From the NCBI GenBank assembly GCA_037176845.1, contig JAYKXP010000021.1, positions 186,001-250,000 of the forward strand: a stretch of DNA of 64,000 nt, given 5' to 3'. Shown here piece by piece: positions 1 to 11,891 of this stretch (position 1 is its first letter; each line of letters begins with the position of its first letter). A program made the position numbers and the translations under genes. Source of the stretch: Paramarasmius palmivorus. Lineage: Eukaryota; Basidiomycota; Agaricomycetes; Agaricales; Marasmiaceae. Below the pieces are notes generated by a model. It was not told the DNA's origin. It ran no database searches and was given only the letters and a program-made list of their open reading frames with translations.

Positions 1-1299
1 TTCAACCGTTGGCCAGATGTACAGCTGCCGCAGATATTTAGCCCTGAAAACCCAAAGGAAGCTCGATGAGAGAAACGGACTTTTAAGCGATTGTTTTCTG
101 TCTTTGTAACGTCGCAGGCGATAGCCAAGAACCTCAGTCCACTTTTATCGACACCTTCATCTGCGAGGTACTCGGTCAATAGGTCGAATGGCTCCTTCAA
201 TGATGGATGGAGAAGAGGTAGCAATGTCTCCACGGGATGCAGTGTCTTCGGGTTTGCTATGATTGTCTGGGCTTTTGGTGGTGGATCATCCGGGGTTTCT
301 GGCTTTCTCGGTGCGACGTAATACGATTTCAGCTGTATAAGTCCAGAAGGCTCAAGGTCGAATGCTACGTAGAAGAGTCTGAGTCTGTTCAATGCTTAAC
401 CCCAAAGCAGGACGTACCAACAGCGTAGTGGCACTCTCCAACAACCCATTCCGAGCTTGGAATATTAGGGAATAGCCACTTCTCTATAATATCCTTCCAG
501 TCCTTTGTGCCTTCGTCATTCTCGACCAATCCCATTGATCCCCATCCCCATAACCAGTCAATGACCGCACCGCCAGCTAAACGTAACCCTGATTCTGGAT
601 GGAATGGGTCGATGGCGAAGCGAACGTGTCGGTTTCCGGTCTCGTCTGGGGTTGTCTTGTGTGGGATGACCCAGGATATCTCGGTATTTGATCCATCTCG
701 AACCCACATGGTTCTTGTGGGCTTAGTACGCCCCAGAGAGGCCACGCCGTTGAGACCACCGAGACGTGCCCACCAGAACTGGAAGGATTCTAAGCGCCAG
801 AACAATAGGTGGATGAGTTGGTTTGACATACCACCAGATGACTCGTCTGAACTTTGATAGGGTATTTCGCACTTTCTAGCAACGAGGCGAGTCCTCTTGC
901 AGATCGATGCCAATAAAAGATGGATTGGTCAGATAGTTTAGGTAAAATCTGTAGTGAGCTAGATGTCAACTCATTATACCGAAGAGAAGATATTCCTTAC
1001 ATACCTGAGTCAATGCATCGAACACTTCAAAACCTGCTCCATTGGGGTGTTCCCACTCTATTGGTTTCTCTAGTTGGTATCCTGTTCCTACTAGCCGCCT
1101 TGCAACATCATAAACAACATCATGCAATGGTTGTTCCGCATATTCGTCGTCACTCAAAAGCGGCGATGGCGATTCTATCTGCGCTGAAAGTCAAAGAAGA
1201 TTAGCATTGTGAAATTCCAAGCAACAATCAGAACGTACCGAAATACAACGGATTTTTGAATAACGCTTGATGGTCGAAGAAATGCGTAATCTCCGGCAT
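1..1299 (-). CDS. DMATS-type aromatic prenyltransferase (3' end beyond window)
   Basis: Transfers a dimethylallyl (or longer) prenyl group to an aromatic substrate in secondary metabolism. Hand-spliced exons on the minus strand: 1299-1239 (starts MPEITHFFDHQALF), 1183-1005, 895-418, and from 364 downward. The third exon has MWVRDGSNTEISWVIP, matching the family's DGTPIEYSW segment, and HVRFAIDPFHPESG, matching the 'fEPI/DPF' strand. Exon 4 gives AFDLEPSGLIQLKSYYVAP, matching the FDL..G..vKaYFfP strand, then RFLAIACDVTKTENNRLKV, matching the family's AIDcV..sRiKvY strand. These are beta strands of the ABBA prenyltransferase barrel. The C-terminus runs off the window start, and a possible short intron near 40-75 was not resolved. 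The substrate cannot be told. The four segments occur in family order, so family assignment is fairly sure. Confidence 0.75.
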
Positions 1300-1319
1300 T
1301 GCGCCTTTAGATTCGGGGC

Positions 1320-2303
1320 TTGGGGAAAGAAGGCAAGATGGGACGAGGGCTGACGAGGGCTTTTAATAGCTGTCATTATCGCGGTAGATATAATCGGGAT
1401 TCGGGAAGGCGGGAAGTTCTGGATTTAGGGTTTCATCCGCAATTCGGTGATGTACCTGTTGATAGCGTTGGCAGGAATCTCGAGATGATACATATCGCCG
1501 AATAGTGTTGATAGATGCTCGGGTGGACATTGTTGAGCTTGGACAGGAAAAAAGGTCTGAGTCGTGACCCTAAAGAACATGCCAATCAGTGGTGTGCAAT
1601 AACGCAGCAGAGGGCGCAAGAGGTGCTCACCAGGCACCTGCGCTAAACTGTACTTACCACCAGTCGGTGATACGCTGATGAAGAGAATTCTCGATAAGTA
1701 ACCAGAATGAATGATGAATGTTTTGGTGCCGAATACGATGCCTAACACTGACAAGGAGGCACCTGAAGGCACATGGTATCGGACCCTGGTGACCACCCGG
1801 GTCTATCAGGGTCCCTTCCGCGAATAGATGCAACCGCATCCCCTCTAATCCTCCTTTGGTAGGTAGTCGACGTACATATAGTACAATGAAGTAGTGCATG
1901 TTTGATCATGACGAGGGTAAGAGGCCCCATTGGTCGTCAGACCGCCCATAAACGATGAAACCATTTCACTGAGCATCATGATGCGTCGGACAGGAATAAA
2001 TGGCTGCTCTGTCCACGGATCTCGGGCGTTCAGCATGCGAGTGTATGACACGAATTACGGGTCGTAGGAAGTGATACAACCTGATTCTGTGTATCCTGGG
2101 TTTGAAGTTGTATACAGAAAGGTAATAATTACAGCTAGGGAGTGGTCAGAACAAAGAACCCTCTCAGGAGCCATTTACTTGCCAGAAAAACCCTACTCTG
2201 TCGTGACAAGGCACGGAAATAGCAGTGTCGGTAGCCATTGTGACAGAGAACGGCGCAAAAAGAAACTGCTTCCAAGCTAGTTCCAGCGACCACTATCCTA
2301 TGT
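1320..2303. other. Intergenic stretch without a confident gene
   Basis: Minus-strand open stretches (for example 1796-1425, and 2051-1845) contain plausible splice signals and a possible exon around 1580-1450 reading TFFPVQAQQCPPEHLSTLF. I could not join them into a convincing gene or match them to a family. They may be remnants of a decayed gene. Confidence 0.3.
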
Positions 2304-3564
2304 CTAGACCTCTTCGCTGGGAATCCACATATCACCTAAACTTCGAATCCAACCAGGTTTATCACCATCTGGCTGACATTCAGTAATTGCCTGCGTTTAG
2401 CTATGAGAGTGAGCTTACACGGGAGCTGACACTTTTCTAACTTTGGACAATGTTTCCCAAATAAAACTACAGTCTCGTGTATTGTTATCCCAGTAGGCCC
2501 AGCCTGTGACGTGTACAATGAGGGCGGCCACTTGAATGATTTCAAATTTTGAAATTTCTCGAAATCCCCCATATATTCAGAGAAACACGCCTGCGAATGA
2601 ATGAAAAACACGACTATAAGAAAGGCTTCAAGTCTGACTCACCCCGGCTGTGTCCCAGCGGGCACCTTCCACATCCAGATGAGCGACAGTAGGGATTTGC
2701 GCAATCACTAGCTGCAAAATAGACGAAAGATTACAGTGGCAATGTGTCAGGCGAAGACGAAAGGCCTGATCTTGTGCATCTATTACAGTAGCGACCGCTG
2801 CCAGAGCAGACTGTAGCTCTCCTGGCCAGAACACGTTGGTGATGACGACCTCCTTCAGGTGCGGAACTTTCACCACTTCCAATAAAGGTGGTATGCTGTC
2901 TCCGTATCCGTTCAGAAACACGAGACGAGGAAGATGGAGCTTTTTTAACATCTTTGATGTTTCTCCAAAACTTGAGTTACATGTGAGACGTTCTAGCGCT
3001 TTGCCGTGTCTACTGAGGAATCCGTGTATATCCTCAGTGTGGTCTAACCTCAGAGACAGGTCTCGGAGACAAGGAAAGGAAACACCTCGCCAGATTTTCC
3101 CATAAAGTATTGGAACTTTATCACCCCCTGGCTCGCCTTCCGTCGGTCCGTCGAGTTCGAGCGTTGTGAGATTTGACAGTAGAGGGAGAACACTCGTCGC
3201 CAAGCGGCAGAAGCCATACAAAGGTCCGCCAGACATGAACTCGCCGTCGACACTGTGAAGTCTTAGAATGTTTCTCGGGTCCCATCTTAAAGAGAACTTA
3301 CTACATGTCAAGTGAAATTCGCAATTTTCGGACATTTTGTGCAGCGAGGTGATTGTGCCTCACCGTCTTCAGCCATCTGACAATCTCCGAGGGCCTTTCC
3401 AAATCGGGGCTTACATGGCGGTAGAGGGCTTTCGTCGCGAGAGGATGAAAAGTCCTACAAGTGGTGGCCAAGCAAAGAAACGACGATTTTTCAGCATAGT
3501 AAGTGATGTGTTCCCAAATTTCGATAGGAAAGATGAGGGTTGGGTGTCCTGGTTCATTGATCAT
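2304..3564 (-). CDS. F-box protein with leucine-rich C-terminal region
   Basis: Four exons (3564-3302, 3252-2643, 2590-2419, 2368-2304) join to 1110 nt, 369 aa. The first in-frame ATG is 3564; the open frame upstream has only non-ATG codons. Residues ~9-50 (LIFPIEIWEHITYYAEKSSF ... CRTFHPLATKALYRHV) form a typical fungal F-box, which binds Skp1 in SCF ubiquitin ligases. The rest has LRR-like spacing (LTTLELDG, LRDLSLRLDH, LPRLVFLNGYG, LKEVVITNV) and would form the substrate-binding arc. The protein ends in GWIRSLGDMW. The short intron after LDM (49 nt) abolishes an apparent stop. Substrate unknown. It is not closely similar to the F-box array at 16.7-39 kb. Confidence 0.8.
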
Positions 3565-4102
3565 GGGGCTAGATCCAATCTCAATCAGTGGGTTCAAGTA
3601 TTTATTGTGGAAGGCGGCTCACCAAATGCTCTTCGTATAGTTCCACAGGTGATAAAGGGAGCGAAGGTGTAAAACGTCACGCTGTCACGTCACTCTCTCC
3701 TTCTTACTACTTACTACCATATAACATTCCAGAGAACAGTCTCAAGAATCGACATTGCATACTTATCAGCCCTAGTGAGAACAAAATTCCACTAAACTCA
3801 TCAACATTCTGATGTTTCTATGCATAGCCGATCGGTGTAACCTATTAATGTCGAACGGGAAGAAACCGAGGATGTCAACCGAAACCGTCATCAAGGTGAC
3901 TGAGACTCCGCCAGCTCGACACACCGGATTGGGTTGAGCAGTAGATTCGGGAAGAAGGCAGTATAGCGGGCCGTTGCAGGCGTGCAAGCCATTCCGTTTT
4001 CACCCTTCAGTTCGGCTGCTCTCCGACTGGACGTGCGGGCAACGCCTTGTTTTATAAAGATGCGGCTTGGAATGGGGACGCCGATATCTATACTCTAAAG
4101 GA

Positions 4103-5302
4103 ATGTCCGGTGATAGGTAAGCTCACTGTAATCCCAGTCCTAACAGAACACTGACTATTGAGAACATCTAGGAAGCCAGTGACCGTACCAGCAATCCCAC
4201 ACCATGATTCGACATACTATGCCAAAAGCATGCTGGCAGGAGCTCTAGCTTGCGGGGCGACACACGCTGCGATGACGCCGTTAGATGTTGCTAAAGTTAA
4301 CATGCAGGTGAGTCTCACGTCTGCTGTATCGTCGATATCTTCTGACCCTGTGAGTAACAGGTACACCCCACGAAGTACCCCACATCCCGTAAAGCGATAT
4401 CCATTTTACTTAAAGAGGAAGGCCTACCTGGATTATGGAAGGGAGTAGGGCCGACATTGGTTGGGTACTCTTTCCAAGGAATGTTCAAGTGCGCCTTTTT
4501 ACCTCATACCCGCCCAGCTACTGATCAGGAATGCCCAGATATGGGGTGTATGAGATCCTCAAGGATAGATATTCTCAACTCGTTGGAGACCCCATAGCGC
4601 AAACTTACAAACCTATAATTTGGCTCGCCGCCTCCGCATCTGCAGAAGTAATCGCTGATATTGCTCTGTGTCCCTTCGAGATGACCAAGGTCAAGGTCCA
4701 AACCTCTCCCAAAGGGGCCTTCCCAATTCGATTCGGTGCTGCCATGATGGCAATGGCGCGTCAAAGAGGTGAATTGAGGTATCCATTTGGGTCTCTAGGA
4801 GCTCTGTGGTCGAGACAGGTATGCTGCTAACGATGCTATTCGTGTCGTTGATGACTCACCGGCTTCCCTAGATCCCGTATACTATGGCCAAATTCTTCTG
4901 CTTTGAAGGGACGGCCCAACTTTTCTACACATACGTCTTCACTGCGCCCAAAGAAACGTACTCCCCGCTCACGCAACTTGGTATTACCTTTGCCTCCGGT
5001 TATATCGCTGGAATTGTTTCCGCACTCGTATCCCATCCGGCCGATAACCTTGTTTCTTTATTGGGCCAAGCGGAGAATGCTGGCAAAGGTGTCGGCTCAA
5101 TTATCAAGGAGGTGGGCTGGGTGAGGTTAGCCACGAAGGGTCTGGGTGCAAGGGTTGTTATGGTTGGTGAGTGCTTGTTCCGTTGCGTAAATGATCGAAC
5201 AAGTCATTAATAATCTCTTCAGGCACGTTAACAGGGTTCCAGTGGTGGATCTACGATACCTGCAAGACGGCGATGGGCATGGGTACCACGGGGGGAAAGT
5301 GA
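4103..5302 (+). CDS. Mitochondrial phosphate carrier (SLC25A3/Mir1 type), copy 1
   Basis: Imports inorganic phosphate across the inner mitochondrial membrane with protons for ATP synthesis. Six exons (4103-4116, 4172-4307, 4361-4488, 4539-4818, 4872-5166, 5223-5302) give 310 aa. The first exon codes only MSGD plus part of a codon. Three carrier repeats are visible: TPLDVAKVNMQ (repeat 1 signature), CPFEMTKVKVQTSP (repeat 2) and SHPADNLVSLLG (repeat 3, the degenerate form typical of phosphate carriers). GPTLVGYSFQGMFKYG and LAASASAEVIADIALCPFE are phosphate-carrier hallmarks. The next gene is a close paralogue in the same orientation with the same intron positions. No cleavable presequence is evident. 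Confidence 0.9.
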
Positions 5303-5996
5303 TGCCGATGCTCTGTATGATCTTTGTTGGGCCTTGGCCGTTGATATTTGTATTAACTCTACTAATAGTGCTGCGTGTTCTATTTCGAGCTGCAGCTTTT
5401 GCCGAATCATAGAGATGATTAGTTCAGGTTGCATGTTTTGTCCAATCGGCACGCTGAAATGAAAGGTCTAGAGTACGCCCATGCAACCAACGAGGACTCG
5501 GGAGCTCGGGCCTTGAAACGCTTGAAAAATGATGGGCTATGATTGGTTGCAGATTACTTAACAGCCCGGATCACCGCGATGATGTGACGTCACGCTGTTA
5601 CTCTGCTTGTCCTCAGCTTGTCCTCGCTCGTCTGGTCTAGTCGACGACCACAATTGCCCTAGCATTGGTGAGGACAGAGCTCCCTCATTCGCGATAGCTC
5701 TCTTCTCAGCTCGATTATTCAAGCTTTATCATCACTGCAATCAGTACGCATCGAGTGGACATTCGGTGGACGCATATGGATACAAACTCTGCATGGGCTA
5801 GACTCTGCAACTAGACTCTCAAGTCGAGCGTATCCAATGGAAGCCGTGTATGCCGTGTCCGAGTCATTTTCGACATCGGTATCTCTTAGCGATTTTGTTT
5901 TACACGTGTTTCATGCAAAAAAAATTTGTAGTGTCCAGGTTTATAAGGAAGCGGTCGGGGACGAGGTTGGGAATGGCATAGCGGAACTTGTACAAT
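5303..5996. other. Spacer between the two carrier genes
   Basis: 694 bp with no supported gene. It should hold the 3' end of carrier 1 and the promoter of carrier 2. Confidence 0.5.
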
Positions 5997-7228
5997 ATGG
6001 CCCAGGAGTACTCCAGCATGAGGTGAGCACCACGGTTGCATTTGTCTTCTACTGTGGTTAACAATCGTTCCGGAATCGTCTTTTTCTAGGCATCGTGTAT
6101 CTGTATCAATACCTTATCATGACTCGACATACTACGCCAAATGCATGCTAGGAGGAGCTATAGCGTGTGGAATAACACATGCTGTGACGACACCTTTAGA
6201 CGTCGTCAAGGTTAACATGCAGGTTGGTCTCATCGCAGTTGTATCCTGGGTCACTCTTTTTCTGATGTTCAAAATTGCAGGTGTATCCGACAAAATATAC
6301 CACATCTCGGACGGCAATACCTCTTCTGCTTCGAGAGGAAGGTTTACCTGGAATATGGAAGGGAGTTGGTCCAACGCTGGTTGGGTATTCTGTTCAGGGA
6401 ATGTTCAAGTGCGTGTACAAGTTGTGCACCTCCTTGAAAGTAGACTGATTGCAATGCACGCAGATATGGGATGTACGAGCTTTTCAAAGACCAATACTCC
6501 CATATCGTCGGCGAATCCTTGTCACAGACCTATAAACCTTTAATATGGCTAGCGGCGTCGGCGTCAGCAGAAGCCATCGCCGATATTGCTCTATGTCCGT
6601 TCGAAATGACCAAGGTCAAAGTGCAGACCTCTCCAAAAGGGACATTTCCTCTCCGATTCGGTCCTGCTATGGCAGAGATGATCCGTTTACGAAGCCATTT
6701 GAATTACCCGTTTGGGTCTTTAGGTGCATTATGGTCGAGGCAGGTAAGTACACCTGAGTCTCACTTGAAGATCCTTGTAGCTGGGCTCACCTCAAACTCT
6801 AGATACCGTATACAGCGACCAAACTGTTTTGTTTCGAAGGAACAGTCAAGTTTGTCTACACGTATCTCCTCACTGCACCGAAAGAAACGTACTCCCCACT
6901 TACTCAACTGGGTATCACCTTTGCCGCTGGATACATCGGTGGAATGATCTCCGCAGTCGTATCCCATCCAGCTGACTCGCTGGTATCATTAATGGGAAAG
7001 GCGGAGAACGCTAATAAGAGTGCAGGTACGATTATCAAGGAAGTAGGATGGGTAAAGTTGGGCACGAAGGGTTTGGGTGCAAGGGTTGTTATGATTGGTG
7101 AGTCGTTGCATCGAGTGAATACGATGGCTCTAACAAAGAATCTATCAGGAACGTTGACTGGGTTCCAGTTGTGGATATACGACTCTTTCAAGACAGCCAT
7201 GGGAATGGGTACCACAGGGGGCAAATAA
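5997..7228 (+). CDS. Mitochondrial phosphate carrier, copy 2
   Basis: Tandem paralogue of the preceding gene with the same proposed function. Exons 5997-6022, 6090-6222, 6281-6408, 6464-6743, 6803-7097 and 7149-7228 give 313 aa. Signatures are TPLDVVKVNMQ, CPFEMTKVKVQTSP and SHPADSLVSLMG. Splice positions match copy 1, so the pair arose by whole-gene duplication. The N-terminus (MAQEYSSMRHRVS) differs from copy 1; an in-frame ATG at 6018 is an alternative start, and a stop codon at 5979 limits extension upstream. The donor of the second intron (GTTGGT) is weak. Both copies are intact with conserved signature residues, so both may be functional. Confidence 0.88.
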
Positions 7229-7416
7229 TCTTACGCGCTTCCCAGTACTAGTTTAATACACTATCTCTATCGGTTTAGCTACTAATTCTTCTCGTTTACA
7301 TGTCCATCATAGATCCCACATAGATGATTCACCATTCAACGTAGATTAGGATTAGACAGATACCCGTTCATGAGTATGTTAACAAGCATGTACCCTAATA
7401 CGCTACCTTTCGCAAC

Positions 7417-7535
7417 GCCCGCGTTGTCTAATGGTTATGACGTCAGACTTCTACAGTCAGCCAGCTGATTCCCTCCAGGAATCAGCCGGCTGACCGTTAC
7501 ATCTGGAGGTTGCGGGTTCGAGTCCCGCCGTGGGT
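7417..7535 (+). tRNA. tRNA-Arg (anticodon UCU) with intron
   Basis: The acceptor stem GCCCGCG pairs with CGTGGGT (two G-U pairs). The D arm is GTC...GAC, and the T arm is GCGGG-TTCGAGT-CCCGC. The anticodon stem TCAGA/TCTGG has one wobble pair. The anticodon loop begins C-T-TCT-A (anticodon 7450-7452). An intron of about 46 nt follows position 37; it contains a nearly perfect 17-bp hairpin (GTCAGCCAGCTGATTCC against GGAATCAGCCGGCTGAC, one mismatch). Confidence 0.9.
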
Positions 7536-7540
7536 TTTTT
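7535..7540 (+). terminator. RNA polymerase III oligo-T terminator
   Basis: A run of six T directly at the 3' end of the tRNA-Arg gene is the expected Pol III stop. Confidence 0.75.
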
Positions 7541-8611
7541 AACGTGTCAGCTAACTCTTTCCATCATTGTCGTTGTCAGTCGGTTCCTCAAGTCGACACG
7601 AAATTCTGACCAATTGTCGGAAACGAAGGACAGACTCAAGGGTTTAGAGTTGGGCCACTGGTCGGTGTTCTTTTTACGTTCCGAGTACGGTCCTGCAACT
7701 TTTCTGTTTCATTCTGCGGAGTCAATCTCTTTTCTCCTGGCTGGCCTGCCAGTGGGTAACCTAAGGATCCAGATACACCATATTTCCTATTCCGCATGCC
7801 TCTCGGTTGTGTCGGATATTACTTTGGCAGTGTTATGGGTTGCCCGATTTCCCAAGACGGTATTAGTAAATACCCGAAGGTGTATGGGCACTTGTCTACG
7901 ATGTTTAGGACTCGGGTATCCTCCGAGTCCGTCAATGGTCTCAGCGCAACCTTGCACTGACCGTAATGCTTCAGACGACCTTCTCATACAATTATTTAAT
8001 CAGGGGTTGTAGTGTTAATATGAAATCTGCCACTATTTACTACCGTGTGACTGAGTGGCGCGCTAGGCTCGCTTTCGATGCACGGTTAGGGTTATTGTCC
8101 AAGCAGAAGAGCATGCAACCAGATACGGTGACTTCGCAGTTGCTTTATATTCACAATGAAATTCGATATCTTCCCAATGCAGTGGCGTTTCTACTAGTAA
8201 TAGTAATATCCTTTCGTCTTCAATTCCTCTGGTGTTCGTGCGAGCGATTTCATATATATACAACTTACAAGTCCCGAAGAAGCCTTGGGGAAATTTTCCC
8301 ATCCACTACAAACGCTTTTTTCGTGAACTAGACCGTCTTTCTATCCTGGCCGTCCCAAATTGGCTTCAACGCTTAAAGTTGCAGATCATTTCAGAGTGGG
8401 CTATGTCTCGATAGTGGGCCTGCTCAAAGTTGCCTAAGAATCAGTTGGGAGTATCCTGTGCAGACACTCGTTCATATACTGATTTTTATCAGAAGGCCGT
8501 GACCTGGTCTAGTCTGCTTGGCTATTACTCAGATACACAGTGACACCGAGTCAATTGTCGCCTATCGTCGCCTGCACCAATTGGTCGTGACTCGGACATA
8601 TATCGAGACGT
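7541..8611. other. Gene-poor stretch
   Basis: A 160-codon open frame (7530-8012) starts inside the tRNA end and has no recognisable domain. I regard it as chance. Confidence 0.4.
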
Positions 8612-8657
8612 GAATCGGTGCCGTCGAAGTCGATTCAAATGTCGACGGCACCGATTC
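8612..8657. repeat. Perfect 16-bp inverted repeat upstream of oxidase copy A
   Basis: GAATCGGTGCCGTCGA (8612-8627) and its exact reverse complement (8642-8657) are separated by 14 bp. It lies about 180 bp upstream of the start codon at 8835. It could be a dyad binding site for a transcription factor, or a small relic. Confidence 0.6.
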
Positions 8658-8748
8658 GTGTAGCCTTACCCGTTCTGCTTGGCCAGCGCCCTCAGATATT
8701 GCACAATTTCCGCCAATTATGACGACTTGAGCTTTCAGCTTCCTCAGT

Positions 8749-8754
8749 TATAAA
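8749..8754 (+). promoter_or_regulatory. TATA box of oxidase copy A
   Basis: TATAAA, 81 bp upstream of the ATG. A matching TATAAA lies at the same distance from copy B. Confidence 0.55.
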
Positions 8755-8834
8755 GAGTTTTCGCTGCAACAACTATCTCACATCGAATTAGATCTCACAC
8801 TCTACTTCTCACAACAAACAGAAACCAACTTTAC

Positions 8835-9785
8835 ATGTCTGCTCACGCTTCCGCTGTCCCTGCAGAGGTCTTCTACTTCGTCCCTCCAACTGACGGAAGC
8901 AGACCTACGACCTACCTTACCCCTCGTACAGACGGTGGCCCAGAAACAAACTACGGCTCAGCCAGGCACATCGTTCAGATCGAGAATGTTCGAGGAAAAG
9001 AGGATACCTACACCCTCGATGACAGTGGCTTCCAATTCGTCAAACATGCCTCTAATCATAAGGGCTTCAACGACAATGCGGAGATCGAGAAGGAGTATTA
9101 CCCGGAGAGTATCGAATTGCTGAAGAAGCTCACAGGTGCAAGCAAGATCATTTTGTTCGACCACAGTACGTTTGGTGTTTGCGCCTTCTTCCGATACGTG
9201 ACACTGAGCAAATATCAATCATTAGCTATTCGCCGCCGCGATGGAGAACCTACTCTGGACTCTCAAAAACGTGGCCCTGTTCCTCGGGTGCACGTCGACC
9301 AGACGTCCCAGGCTGCGCGCAACCGTCTTCGCCGATATCTTCCTAAGGAAGAAGCGGAGGAGCGATTGAAGCACCGTTTCCAAATCATCAATCTCTGGCG
9401 CCCTATCTCGCACCCTGCATTCGACTGGCCCCTTGCGTTAGTTGATTACCGTACGGTCAACGCCGAGGAGGACCTGGTCCCCATAGATTTGATCTATCCG
9501 GATAGTACTGGGCAATCCTCTGGTGTTAACTATAACCCTGACCACGAATGGAAGTACCTGAGAGGTATGTCCCCGGAAGAGGTTATCCTCATCAAGTGGT
9601 ATGTGGCCCGCTGTAGTCGTTAAATGTCTGTGACTTACATGCCTTGGTGAAGCTACGATTCTATCGAAGACGGTAGCGTTGCGGTGTTTACTCCTCACAC
9701 TGCTTTCGCGGATCCCACAACACCGGAAGGAAGCCCATTCAGGGAGTCCATCGAGCTTCGGGCACTCGTCTTCTACGACGATTAG
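8835..9785 (+). CDS. AsaB-like hydroxylase/desaturase family protein, copy A
   Basis: Member of the fungal 'GA4 desaturase / AsaB / CmcJ-like' family of presumed non-haem iron oxidases found in secondary-metabolite pathways. Exons 8835-9165, 9226-9598 and 9653-9785 give 278 aa. Visible family blocks are an N-terminal FYFVPPTDGS, then TDGGPETNYG, IENVRGKED, FDHTIRRRDG, PRVHVDQTSQAA (the HVD pair fits a 2-His-1-carboxylate iron site), INLWRPISHPAFDWPLALVD, VNYNPDHEWKYLRGMSPEEV and IKCYDSIEDGSVAVFTPHTA. The protein is full length for the family. Splice sites are at the same codons as in copies B and C. Substrate unknown; the DMATS gene 8 kb away hints at secondary metabolism but is not proof of a cluster. 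Confidence 0.87.
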
Positions 9786-11809
9786 GGTGGCATTCTTGAA
9801 TGGTCTCGGAATGCACATACTGTAATGCCTCCAACAAATTCCTGATGCAGCTATTGGGCCTAGGGTTGTATTAGTAGTGGTGTTACGGAGTGCAATTTAT
9901 GAAGTACCATTGATGTGAATTGATTTGCACCAGCATAATTATCTTTGAAGGCGAGTGCAAGGGTTAGCCATAATTCAGAACAGACAGTTCACGTTTTGGC
10001 GCCTACTGTATTCTGTCCTGTCCGATAATACAGCTATCGACTCAGCCGATTCATCCAAATTCCGCGCTACTTTCTGCGTTGCCGACTGGATATCGATGAA
10101 AGATACCGCTGATATTCCTTCCTCAGATCAAGCCGGAACGCTTCTTGCATAGCTAGATCCCTTTCGTCGTGTGGGTCCCGAATCGGTTCGGCCTTCTAGT
10201 CATTCCCAACTTCTTTGATGTAACGGGGTGACTGTTTTGTCGTTGAAGTTGTGGCTATTCAAAGCTGAGTCTTCATATTAAAGTACTATCTGTAGACTTA
10301 CGAAGTAGATATCGAACTGCTCCGAATAGCGGTACTACACGACCCACAGGTACCCTTGTAGTAAGCCAGGATGGGGCTCGTTATTGTTCTTGGAACTTGT
10401 CTTCATTCTTCCAACATTCTCCTTGCCTTGAGCGTTTAAACTCGATTGTTATTGTAGATGCAGTGCAGTTGAGCATAGCGTTACTTGAGAGGCTCATTCC
10501 TGTGAAGGATGCCAAGACTGATAGAGGAACAGGAGGGTACATAACGAGCAGTCGTTGACGTTGATGGCAAGTTAAGTCGGAGGCTGTGTTGTGAGTCTGA
10601 CTGTCGGTTCGGACTTAGGGGATACGTCATCATGTCACGTTTTTAAACTTTTTTCCCTCTGTCACAATGCAACGCTACCTTAAGGAAGACCTTACGCTCA
10701 CTTGCCTTCAAGTCAACTTCAAGTGGTCCCCTTCATTTCATTCAAGTTGGTATTCGATCACGAAAATTTGTCTTTCCTTCAAGACGTGTCTAGTAGGAGC
10801 CAGTTCAACAGTATCAGGAATTTAGGACTGGGACCTTCGAAGCTTCCATCGTCGACAAGGTATGCTTCTCTGTAGTCGTCATCTTCTCATTGATATAATT
10901 TTGGTACAGTATCATGGCAGAGGCGGCTCATGTACAGTATATGCGTGCTCGACGTAATAGGTGCTTAACAATATACTGGTCACGATCCTTATCGCTGGCT
11001 ACAACTGTTGAATCCCGGGCCATTCGTACAATTCTGTATGTGGTACGCTCTCCATCGTTCACTGTATCATGGTCTCAAGAACTCGGTCTGAGGGGTGCGT
11101 CCTCAGAAGTATATGACTTGCTGCCAGCATGAAAGCTGATTGGGCTGTCCGTGTGGAAAGAGGTCTGTTGGATGAACATGAATGCCAAAGAGTGCTGACC
11201 TGCGCTCCGGTTATAGAGCTGACCTTTGTTATCTCTAGAATAGGCCGCTATTTCGGGAATTTCACCTGACCTTGGTTCCCGTCGATGGTGTATTGTCATA
11301 TCCTCGTCTGGGAAGTTCGGGGGGTGGAGAGTGGCCTTCGCTGGAAAACGCCATCCCGATATTTGTGGTTCCATTGAAGAGCTAGGTCCTAGGGTGTCTT
11401 GATGGTCAAATGCGTCAGCTGGCTTCTTGCAGTCTCGTGGTTAGAAAAGAAGCGTACGAGCTGATTGTGCTCTCCGAGTCGATATGTCGTGACATTGATA
11501 CTTTAAATAGGGCTACCCTTGCTCCAAGAACTTTATGAATCATTAGAAGACTTGGTTTTGTCTGGCCCGACGATCCACTGACACACCGCTCGGAGATTAC
11601 TCACATATACCGAGACAGTCGGGGTAAAGCACGAAATTTTTACAAAGTCCTGACAGCAATGAATAATACCTTCAATTCAGATATTTACAGACAGTGGTTC
11701 CGACGGTAGTCCCACAGACCACTATTAGCCAGTCTGACAAAGCCTTGTATTGGTGAGCAACTCTCAAACAATCCCACCATTTCAAGCGCTTATGACGACA
11801 TCAGATCCT
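9786..11809. other. Intergenic, no supported gene
   Basis: About 2 kb between oxidase copies A and B. Open frames at 10914-11132 (+) and 11374-11075 (-) lack recognisable domains and supported splice structure. Confidence 0.5.
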
Positions 11810-11815
11810 TATAAA
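11810..11815 (+). promoter_or_regulatory. TATA box of oxidase copy B
   Basis: TATAAA, 77 bp upstream of the copy B start codon, parallel to copy A. Confidence 0.55.
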
Positions 11816-11891
11816 TGCTTCAGACCGGGACGACTTTCTCATATCGAACTCAAGCCCACAGTCTACTTCCCACAACAGAAACCAATTTAAC

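Noticed and set aside
1425..1796. 123-codon minus-strand open frame near the prenyltransferase
   Set aside because: It may contain a real exon, but I could not join it to neighbours or recognise a family. Described only as an unresolved stretch.
7530..8012. 160-codon open frame on the plus strand
   Set aside because: It begins in the tRNA 3' end, has no domain and no supported splice sites.
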